From the NCBI GenBank assembly GCA_029940125.1, contig JAOZRP010000021.1:1-14147 (forward strand): a stretch of DNA of 14,147 nucleotides, in the 5' to 3' direction. Below, in pieces: positions 1 to 5,884 of the stretch. Position 1 is the stretch's first letter, and every line of letters begins with the position of its first letter. Source of the stretch: a bacterium. Lineage in GTDB: Bacteria; Desulfobacterota; Anaeroferrophillalia; Anaeroferrophillales; Anaeroferrophillaceae. The position numbers and the translations under genes were made by a program. The notes beneath the pieces were generated by a model that saw nothing but the letters and a program-made list of their open reading frames with translations, did no database searches and was not told the origin of the DNA.

Positions 1-20
1 AACAGACAACGTAAACGCAT
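1..20 (-). CDS. Start of a leftward gene, cut by the window edge
   Basis: Only six codons are visible (residues MRLRCL), so no product can be named. The call rests on signals. An ATG lies at 20-18 on the minus strand. A strong Shine-Dalgarno, GGGAGG at 31-26, sits five bases before it. A well-formed promoter lies about 45 bases further upstream. The gene would be divergent from the chemotaxis gene at 374. The open frame cannot be followed beyond the window, so a chance ATG is still possible. Confidence 0.45.
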
Positions 21-64
21 AATTTCCTCCCAATAATAAAATTTCCATGAATAAATATGAGCTG

Positions 65-93
65 AGTATAGCTTAGTAGCCGGCAGTTGGCAA
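65..93 (-). promoter_or_regulatory. Sigma70-like promoter for the leftward gene
   Basis: Read on the minus strand, TTGCCA (93-88) and TATACT (70-65) are separated by exactly 17 bases. Each hexamer matches the sigma70 consensus at five of six positions. The start codon at 20 would leave a leader of roughly 40 bases containing a good ribosome binding site. AGCCGG at 78-83 and CCGGCT at 109-114 form an inverted repeat whose left arm lies between the two hexamers, which could be a regulator site, though the 25-base gap makes this weak. Confidence 0.5.
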
Positions 94-196
94 ACAGGTA
101 TTTGACCACCGGCTTCAATCGACGGTTAAAAATCACTTTTACAAGAATTTTTTCTTAAAAAAATATCATCCTATACCGATTATACTATATAATGCG

Positions 197-212
197 CACC
201 AGAAAACGTTCA
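197..212. repeat. 16-bp direct repeat, copy 1
   Basis: CACCAGAAAACGTTCA here is identical to 9452-9467, in the same orientation. Copy 1 lies upstream of the rightward chemotaxis gene. Copy 2 lies just upstream of the leftward sensor kinase gene. Both copies are followed by TCAGC-type heptamers, so a longer degenerate element probably underlies both. Confidence 0.6.
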
Positions 213-231
213 TTTCCCGATGAACGCTTTC
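202..231. repeat. Imperfect inverted repeat (hairpin) in the chemotaxis gene leader
   Basis: GAAAACGTTCAT at 202-213 is complementary to ATGAACGCTTTC at 220-231 except for one A-C mismatch, giving 11 of 12 pairs around a six-base loop. It is not followed by a T-run, so it is not an intrinsic terminator. It could be a regulator site or an RNA leader structure. The left arm overlaps a 16-bp sequence that also occurs at 9452-9467. Confidence 0.6.
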
Positions 232-257
232 AGCAATCAGCTGTCAGCTCTCAGCGC
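230..257. repeat. Four tandem heptamers TCAGCNN
   Basis: Four consecutive seven-base units read TCAGCAA, TCAGCTG, TCAGCTC and TCAGCGC, so the first five bases are invariant and the last two vary. A looser version, TCAGCGA TCATCAG TCAGATT, lies at 9465-9485. Degenerate heptamer arrays of this kind can be dispersed intergenic repeats in bacterial genomes; whether this one is cannot be judged from a single window. Confidence 0.65.
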
Positions 258-373
258 AGCATTGAAAAAACAACCGGTTAATCTGAGAACAATGAAGTTG
301 ACAGCTTATCCGGAAACCCTAATGGCCACATTTTGTGGCTTTGTAAAAAACCCGACAACAAGGAGAACATATC

Positions 374-1798
374 ATGGCCGTTGACCACTCCCGTGCCGAC
401 CAGACTTTACCTGATGACACTGTAGACCGTATTCGGCAGATTGCCCTTGACGCCGGGAAAATGGTCATTGAAATAGCTGATGTGGCTGGCGCGGTGGAAA
501 TAATTGATCAACAAAGCGAACAGCAGACCAGGGAATTCGCCAATCTCAACCGGGCAGCCAAGGAAATGGAGGAAAAAACCTCCGATATCAACGAGTCCGT
601 CCAAGCGGGAATCGAAGTGGCGGAAGAAGCCGTAACCGATTTGCAAAGTTCGCGAAAACAGGCGGACAACTCACTCCAGGAAATAGAGCAGCTGGCGGTA
701 TCAGTTCAGGAAATTGCGGCCGCCCTCAAGGAACTGGGCAAAACCCTGGATGAAGTCCGGGGTGTGGCCCAGACCATCCGTTCCATTGCCGGTCAGACCA
801 ATCTTCTGGCTCTGAACGCCACCATCGAAGCCGCCCGGGCCGGGGATGCCGGCCGCGGATTCGCGGTAGTCGCCAACGAGGTAAAAGCCCTGGCCGGCCA
901 AACTGCGGAAGCCACCAAGCAAATTGACGAAACCCTGGACACCCTGACCGGAGAAATCGACAAGCTGCAGCAGAAAAGCGACCAGGGCGCCCAGAATTCC
1001 ATTCGCAGCCAGGAAGGGACCCGGGAAATAGGCGCCGCCATTGAAATGATTTCCCAAGCAGTCAACAAGATCAATGACAGCCTGGGAAATATCGGGTCCA
1101 AAACCACGGAAATAACCGGCAGCGTTGACCAGGTAGTGGCCACGGTGGCCACCCTGGATCACAGCCTTGAGGAAAGCTGCAGCAATATCGGCAAATCAAA
1201 GGAACGCCTGATCCGTTTGCGTGACTTCGGTGAAAGCCTGGTCCAGGTAACCAACCAGTTGGGAATTGAAACCGTTGACAGCCATTTCATCACGGAAGTA
1301 ATGGATACCGCCAGGCAAATCGGCACCGCCATGGAAGAAGCCGTCAAACAGGGCACATTAAGCCTCGATGATTTATTCGACCAGGACTATCAACCGGTTG
1401 CCGGAACTGATCCACAGCAGTTCGTCACCAGGGCCACCACCGTCCTGGAAAAAATCCTGCCCCAGTTCCAGGAAGACCTGTTGAACCGCAATCCTGAACT
1501 GATTTTCGCCGTTTCGGTCGACACCAACGGCTACCTGCCGGTTCACAACCGCAAGTACTCACAGCCCCAGCGGCCCAACGACCCGGTCTGGAACGCCGCC
1601 AACTGCCGCAACCGCCGGATGTTCAACGACCGGGTCGGCCTGGCGGCCGGGCGCAACACCAAGCCGTTTCTGTTCCAGGCCTATCGCCGTGACATGGGCG
1701 GCGGAAATTTTGTCATGATGAAGGACATTTCCGCTCCCATCATCGTCAACGGGCGTCACTGGGGCGGTTTGCGGATCGCGATAAAAAACGTCGATTAA
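374..1798 (+). CDS. Soluble methyl-accepting chemotaxis protein with C-terminal sensor region
   Basis: The 474-residue protein is a receptor that would control the CheA/CheW kinase complex. The conserved signalling tip is at about residues 138-185 (QTNLLALNATIEAARAGDAG, then RGFAVVANEVKALA), flanked by long helical coiled-coil arms at about 45-290. There is no signal peptide, membrane segment or HAMP domain, so it should be cytoplasmic. Residues from about 300 to 474 form a separate C-terminal region with a conserved run NRRMFNDRVGLAAGRNTKPF and a closing GGNFVMMKDISAPI...GRHWGGLR. I recall the same C-terminal region in other bacterial chemoreceptors, where it looks like a PAS/Cache-type ligand module; the ligand is unknown. 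The start is supported by AGGAG at 361-365, eight bases before the ATG. No che genes flank it, so it is an orphan receptor. Confidence 0.92.
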   Translation: MAVDHSRADQTLPDDTVDRIRQIALDAGKMVIEIADVAGAVEIIDQQSEQQTREFANLNRAAKEMEEKTSDINESVQAGIEVAEEAVTDLQSSRKQADNSLQEIEQLAVSVQEIAAALKELGKTLDEVRGVAQTIRSIAGQTNLLALNATIEAARAGDAGRGFAVVANEVKALAGQTAEATKQIDETLDTLTGEIDKLQQKSDQGAQNSIRSQEGTREIGAAIEMISQAVNKINDSLGNIGSKTTEITGSVDQVVATVATLDHSLEESCSNIGKSKERLIRLRDFGESLVQVTNQLGIETVDSHFITEVMDTARQIGTAMEEAVKQGTLSLDDLFDQDYQPVAGTDPQQFVTRATTVLEKILPQFQEDLLNRNPELIFAVSVDTNGYLPVHNRKYSQPQRPNDPVWNAANCRNRRMFNDRVGLAAGRNTKPFLFQAYRRDMGGGNFVMMKDISAPIIVNGRHWGGLRIAIKNVD

Positions 1799-1845
1799 AA
1801 AAACTTCCCAGAAAAACACCCCGGAACAAAGCCACAAAACCAGTC

Positions 1846-1880
1846 TTGCCAGCCAAGGCAACCTGCTTGTCAAGCAGGTT
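1846..1880. repeat. Two overlapping hairpins upstream of the mla operon
   Basis: A perfect inverted repeat lies at 1860-1880: nine-base arms AACCTGCTT and AAGCAGGTT around a three-base loop. It overlaps by two bases a shorter one, TTGCC at 1846-1850 and GGCAA at 1857-1861. No T-run follows on either strand, so an intrinsic terminator for the chemotaxis gene is unlikely. A regulator binding site or a structured leader of the mla transcript fits better. TTGAAA at 1879-1884 resembles a -35 box but has no matching -10. Confidence 0.6.
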
Positions 1881-2004
1881 GAAACATGGTAACTGATACC
1901 TGTCGGGCAATGATCGGTGCGGCGCCGTTTTTCATGGCCGCTCACCAACGGGCTTTAAGACCCTTCTTTCCACAACCGGACACCTCTGGCTGGCAGTGAC
2001 TATC

Positions 2005-3150
2005 ATGGCACAACCTGGTGATTTATCACCCTGGTGGCAGGTGGAATCAAAAAAGGGAGCCACCAAAAGCATTGCGCTTGCCGGCGCCTGGCGGCTGGAA
2101 AATCTCAAGGATATTCAGGAGGCTGCCAAACAGCATCCCTGGCCGGTGCGGGTTGACACTCCCTTGATCATTGACGGCCGGCAGCTTGAACAGATTGACA
2201 CCTCCGGGGCTCTGCTTCTGTTTCAACTGCTTGGCGGCAGTTCAGCAAAAAACCGTGAAATTTCCCTGGTTAATTTCCAGGAGAACCATCAACGAATCAT
2301 CACGCTGGTTAAAGAGCATCTCAACGACCTCAACATTGCCCCGACCGTCACACCATTCAACCTGATCCAGAAAATCGGACGTTCAACAGTATTGTTCCTG
2401 CAGCAACTGGCCCGGCTGATCAGCTTCATCGGCCAGAGCAACGTGGAATCATGGCGGCTTCTGCGGCACCCCCAAACCATCCGCTGGAAAGAACTGGTGG
2501 TGCAGATACAACGGGCCTGCCTTGAAGCCATTCCCATTATCATGCTGGTCACCCTGCTGATCGGCGTTGTGGTCGCCTATCTTTCCGCCACCCAGGTCAA
2601 GCAGTTCGGAGCCAACATCTTCGTGGTCGACGGCATCGGCATCGCCATGTGCCGTGAACTTTCCCCGATGATTGTCGCCATTGTCGTCGCCGGCCGCACC
2701 GGATCGGCCTATACGGCCCAGATCGGCACCATGAAGCTCAATGAAGAACTGGACGCCATGATTACCCTGGGACTGTCGCCCATGCAGGTCCTGGTCCTGC
2801 CGCGCCTGCTGGCCCTGGTTATCACCCTCCCCCTGCTGGTCTTCATCGGCGATCTGGTGGGCATTTTCGGCGGCCTGATCATCGCCAGGACCTACCTGGA
2901 AATTACCACGGTCACTTTTATTTCCCGGCTGCAGGAGGCGGTATCTCTTCAGACGTTCCTGGTCGGCATTGCCAAGGCGCCCGTCTTTGCCGCTTTTATC
3001 GCCATCATCGGCTGCCGGATGGGTCTCAACGTCGAAAACAACGCTCGCAGCGTCGGCATGCACACCACCTCGACCGTCGTCCAGAGCATTGTTTCCGTCA
3101 TTCTGCTGGATGCTGTTTTTGCCGTTCTCTGCGTACAGCTGGGCATTTGA
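2005..3150 (+). CDS. mlaE: MlaB-MlaE fusion: STAS domain plus lipid ABC transporter permease
   Basis: This is the inner-membrane permease of an Mla-type phospholipid transporter. Numbered from the upstream GTG at 1996, residues about 20-110 resemble a STAS domain (hydrophobic strands, then IDGRQLEQIDTSGALLL), which is the role of separate MlaB in E. coli. Residues about 125-384 form the MlaE permease, with hydrophobic segments and the hallmark region ELSPMIVAIVVAGRTGSAYT followed by AQIGTMKLNEELDAM. It heads an operon with the ATPase, MCE protein and auxiliary lipoprotein. The start is uncertain. GTG at 1996 and ATG at 2005 are in frame and neither has a strong ribosome binding site; ATG is preferred by codon and a weak AGTGA before it. 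Family assignment is secure; transport direction cannot be read from sequence. Confidence 0.92.
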   Translation: MAQPGDLSPWWQVESKKGATKSIALAGAWRLENLKDIQEAAKQHPWPVRVDTPLIIDGRQLEQIDTSGALLLFQLLGGSSAKNREISLVNFQENHQRIITLVKEHLNDLNIAPTVTPFNLIQKIGRSTVLFLQQLARLISFIGQSNVESWRLLRHPQTIRWKELVVQIQRACLEAIPIIMLVTLLIGVVVAYLSATQVKQFGANIFVVDGIGIAMCRELSPMIVAIVVAGRTGSAYTAQIGTMKLNEELDAMITLGLSPMQVLVLPRLLALVITLPLLVFIGDLVGIFGGLIIARTYLEITTVTFISRLQEAVSLQTFLVGIAKAPVFAAFIAIIGCRMGLNVENNARSVGMHTTSTVVQSIVSVILLDAVFAVLCVQLGI

Positions 3151-3161
3151 GGAAAATCATC

Positions 3162-3932
3162 ATGGCCGCAACCACCACCAACACTCAGGAAATGCCGGTT
3201 ATCGAAGTCAACGGCCTGCAGACCAGGTTTGGCAGCCAGGTTGTCCATCGAAACGTCACTTTTCGCGTCAACCCCGGATCAATCGTCGCCATCATCGGCG
3301 AAAGCGGCACCGGGAAAACGGTGCTGCTCAAGGAAATGATCGGCCTGCTGCAGCCGGCTGCCGGCAGCATTTCCCTGTTCGGCACCAGCACCCGGGAGGC
3401 TCCGGAAGAAGACCTGGCGGCCATCCGCAACCGCTATGGGGTCCTGTTTCAGAACGGCGCGCTCTTTTCCGCCCTGAACGTGGGAGAAAATGTGGCCATC
3501 CCCCTGAAAGAGCAAAGCAACGTTCCCAATGAGCTGATCGCGCCGCTGGTCAACCTGCGGCTTTCCCTGACCGGGCTGTCACCGACAATTCGCCATAAAA
3601 TGCCCAGTGATCTTTCCGGAGGCATGCGGAAAAGGGTTGCCCTGGCCCGGGCCCTGGCCCTGGAGCCGGAACTCTTATTCCTGGATGAACCAACCTCCGG
3701 CCTTGACCCGATCAATGCCAGGTCTTTCGATCAATTAGTCCGGACCTTGTGCGACACCCTGGGGCTCACCATCGTCATGGTTACCCATGATCTTGACACC
3801 ATTACCGGCATTGCCGACCACCTCCTGGTTCTCGGCCAAGGGGTGGTTCTGGCTGATGGTTCCCTGGAAGAAGTGAAGAAAAGCGACGATCCCTGGATAA
3901 GGGCCTATTTTTCAACCAGAAATTTTTCCTGA
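3162..3932 (+). CDS. mlaF: MlaF-type ABC transporter ATPase
   Basis: This 256-residue cytoplasmic ATPase would power the MlaE permease. The motifs are complete: Walker A GESGTGKT at 46-53, Q-loop Gln97, signature LSGGM at 151-155, Walker B LLFLDEP at 171-177, D-loop SGLD at 179-182 and switch His209. The variant signature LSGGMRKRVALARAL is typical of MlaF. The ATG at 3162 is chosen over an in-frame TTG at 3147 because TGAGGA, overlapping the stop codon of the permease gene, lies eight bases upstream. That arrangement suggests translational coupling with mlaE. The MCE-protein gene follows after 18 bases. Confidence 0.95.
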   Translation: MAATTTNTQEMPVIEVNGLQTRFGSQVVHRNVTFRVNPGSIVAIIGESGTGKTVLLKEMIGLLQPAAGSISLFGTSTREAPEEDLAAIRNRYGVLFQNGALFSALNVGENVAIPLKEQSNVPNELIAPLVNLRLSLTGLSPTIRHKMPSDLSGGMRKRVALARALALEPELLFLDEPTSGLDPINARSFDQLVRTLCDTLGLTIVMVTHDLDTITGIADHLLVLGQGVVLADGSLEEVKKSDDPWIRAYFSTRNFS

Positions 3933-3950
3933 CCGGAAGCGGGGACAACG

Positions 3951-4904
3951 ATGGAAGCAAAAGCCAAATACATGCTGGTAGGCAGCACCGTCTCTATTCT
4001 CAGCATCCTGCTGGTCGTAACCATGATCTGGCTGGCGGAAGTGGGCAGTCACCAAAACACCCGCAAATATACCATCTATTTTCAGAAATATTCCCTGGCC
4101 GGTCTGCAGGAAGACAGTGCCGTCACCATGAAGGGCATCAGGGTCGGCAGCGTCAGCCGGCTGAAGATTTCACCCGAAAATATCGAACGGGTGCAGGTCG
4201 TCATTGAAGTCAACGCCGGCACCCCCATCAAGAAGGACACCGAAGCAATCATCGACCGCAACCTGCTCACCGGCCTGGCCCATATCGACCTGATCAACAG
4301 CCACCAGGAAACAGCCTTGTTGACCGAAGCCCCTCCCGGCGAGGACTTCCCGGTTATCCCCGAAGGCCAGGCCGGCCTGGAAACCATCATTACCGCCACC
4401 CTGCCCAACCTGCTGGCCAATGTGGACAACATGGTCCGCAATGCCAACGACATGTTTTCGCCGGAAAACCGGCGGCTGCTGCAGGAAATGCTGCTGGACA
4501 TTTCGGCAGCCACCAACAAGCTGTCCGACAGCCAGGCAAAGCTGTCGCAACTGCTGGAAGAAGCAACCAGGCTTGCCGGTGAATCCCGCGTCGTGGTTCG
4601 CAATTTGGACCAGCGGGCGGCGGCGGTGGAAAAATCGGTAGCAGAAACCATCGCCATGCTGCAGGAAAAAATTCAAGCGGTCACGCCGTTGATCAGGCAG
4701 TTGCAGGACACCGCCGGGAACCTGAACAACGCGGTTTCCGACTCGGCCGGCACCATTGCCCTGGAGGTGGAATATCTGACCGAAGAACTGGTAAAAACCG
4801 CCCAGCAGTTGTCAGACACGCTGGAAGAATACAAAAATCCCCGGGAAATCATCCTGGGACCGGACCGCTCTTCCCTGGGGCCGGGGGAAGGAGAACAAGA
4901 ATGA
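3951..4904 (+). CDS. mlaD: MlaD-type MCE domain protein (lipid-binding, periplasmic)
   Basis: This 317-residue protein has one N-terminal membrane anchor at about residues 9-29, then an MCE domain at about 38-118 (KYTIYF, GLQEDSAVTMKGIRVGSV, IDRNLLTGLAHIDL). A long region at about 155-295, rich in Leu, Gln, Asn and Glu, is likely helical. MCE proteins form hexameric rings that sit on the MlaFE complex and pass lipids into the periplasm. E. coli MlaD is shorter (about 180 residues); here the extra helical tail could extend the ring into a tube or needle, as proposed for longer MCE proteins. The tail ends in a short acidic, glycine-rich stretch. The stop overlaps the next start by four bases (ATGA), implying coupled translation. 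Confidence 0.92.
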   Translation: MEAKAKYMLVGSTVSILSILLVVTMIWLAEVGSHQNTRKYTIYFQKYSLAGLQEDSAVTMKGIRVGSVSRLKISPENIERVQVVIEVNAGTPIKKDTEAIIDRNLLTGLAHIDLINSHQETALLTEAPPGEDFPVIPEGQAGLETIITATLPNLLANVDNMVRNANDMFSPENRRLLQEMLLDISAATNKLSDSQAKLSQLLEEATRLAGESRVVVRNLDQRAAAVEKSVAETIAMLQEKIQAVTPLIRQLQDTAGNLNNAVSDSAGTIALEVEYLTEELVKTAQQLSDTLEEYKNPREIILGPDRSSLGPGEGEQE

Positions 4905-5515
4905 AATACCGTCTGCCGATTGTCGTTATCCTGATGGTTATGGTGAGCGGTTTTGGCTGCAGCCTCAAGCTGGGGGAAAAGCCGGCGTCAAAAACCTATT
5001 ACGTCCTCCAGGACCCGGGAGGCAAAGGAAAAGCGTACCGGGAAAGGCCGCTGTCGCTGCTGCTGGGAGAAGCCACCGCTCCGGCGCTGGTCAGCAGCCG
5101 AAAAATCGTTTTCAGCCGCACCCCGGACACCCGCAGTTTCTACCAGTACGCATCCTGGACTGAAACACCACCAAGGCTGTTCACCCGCCTGCTGCTTGAC
5201 CGGCTGGAAAAGGCCGGACTGTTCAGCTCCGTCTGTCGCCGCCCGGCAGTCGTCCACACCGACCTGCAACTATCGGTAACACTTATCGAATTTTATCATG
5301 ACGCCGGCAGCCGGCCGGGAACCGCCAAGATAAAAATCAGGGCTCAGCTGTTTGACAACCGCAAAAAAACCACCATTGACCAGCGCTGTTTTTCACGCCA
5401 GGCCGCCGTCCCAACCTACGACGCCAGAGGCGCCGTCCGGGGATTTTCCCGGGCTGTCGGCCTGATTCTGGATGACATGGTTACCTGGCTGGATGAAACA
5501 ACCGGAAACCGATGA
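4901..5515 (+). CDS. ABC transport auxiliary lipoprotein (PqiC/ABC_trans_aux-like)
   Basis: The 204-residue product starts with a hydrophobic signal sequence and a likely lipidation Cys20 (VSGFGC). The residues before the cysteine (Gly-Phe-Gly) fit the usual lipobox poorly, so lipidation is probable rather than certain. The residue after Cys is Ser, not Asp, which would direct it to the outer membrane. The mature part resembles the ABC transport auxiliary lipoproteins: a KTYYVLQDPG strand near the start, FYQYASWTETPPRLFTRLL in the middle, and a C-terminal helix ending in a short polar tail. Such proteins accompany MCE transporters and probably form the outer-membrane side of the bridge. The start overlaps the mlaD stop (ATGA) and has a strong GGAG ribosome binding site. 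It closes the operon. Confidence 0.82.
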   Translation: MKYRLPIVVILMVMVSGFGCSLKLGEKPASKTYYVLQDPGGKGKAYRERPLSLLLGEATAPALVSSRKIVFSRTPDTRSFYQYASWTETPPRLFTRLLLDRLEKAGLFSSVCRRPAVVHTDLQLSVTLIEFYHDAGSRPGTAKIKIRAQLFDNRKKTTIDQRCFSRQAAVPTYDARGAVRGFSRAVGLILDDMVTWLDETTGNR

Positions 5516-5539
5516 TGGGCAGCAAAAGGGAGGAAGCAG

Positions 5540-5884
5540 TCAGCGTTCCGGCAGCACAATGGCACGCTGCTCATCATCCGGCTGCCGACGATAAAAAATG
5601 GCCACATTGCCGATGATGCCGACCAGTTCCGCTCCCGTCCGCAGTTCGATGCGGCTGGCAAGCTCTTTCTTCTGTGCTTTTTCCTTGAAATCAACAAATT
5701 TAAGTTTGACCAGTTCGTGCAGCTCCAGGGCCTCGTCCACCGAAGAAATTATTCCGTCCGTCAAGCCCTTCTGCCCCAAATATACCAGCGGCTTCAGGCC
5801 GTGGGCCAAACCGCGCAAATATTTCCGTTGGAACCCCTGCAGGGCCCTTTTCTTTTCAACCATTTCCAGATTGTCTTTTTTCAT
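5540..5884 (-). CDS. yhbY: YhbY family RNA-binding protein (CRM domain)
   Basis: This 114-residue protein is a single CRM domain, the family of small RNA-binding proteins associated with assembly of the large ribosomal subunit. The diagnostic loop GQKG is at residues 37-40, within LVYLGQKGLTDGII, followed by HELVKLKF and a strand ending in GIIGNVAIFYRR. Length is slightly above the usual 95-105 residues, mostly from a charged N-terminus; Met8 is an alternative start. The ATG shares bases with the stop of the histidine kinase gene upstream (ATGA at 5884-5881) and is preceded by AAGGAAAA, so its translation is probably coupled to the kinase. It converges on the mla operon with only 24 bases between stops and no visible terminator there. 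Confidence 0.93.
   Translation of the reverse strand: MKKDNLEMVEKKRALQGFQRKYLRGLAHGLKPLVYLGQKGLTDGIISSVDEALELHELVKLKFVDFKEKAQKKELASRIELRTGAELVGIIGNVAIFYRRQPDDEQRAIVLPER

Larger units (their letters stand above)
21..373. other. Intergenic region between divergent genes
   Basis: This 353-base stretch has no credible gene. From left to right it holds the ribosome binding site and promoter of the leftward gene, an A/T-rich tract at about 145-193 with a perfect TATAAT at 188-193 but no good -35 partner, a hairpin at 202-231, four tandem heptamers at 230-257, and a TTGACA at 298-303 with no convincing -10. Which element drives the chemotaxis gene cannot be decided by eye. Confidence 0.6.

Noticed and set aside
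188..193. Perfect TATAAT as promoter of the chemoreceptor gene
   Set aside because: The hexamer is perfect, but no acceptable -35 lies 16-18 bases upstream and the region is generally A/T-rich, so it is mentioned only in the intergenic entry.
1860..1880. Intrinsic terminator of the chemoreceptor gene
   Set aside because: The hairpin is strong but has no T-run on either side, so intrinsic termination is not supported.
5516..5539. Bidirectional terminator between the convergent lipoprotein and yhbY genes
   Set aside because: The 24 bases contain no inverted repeat and no T-run on either strand.
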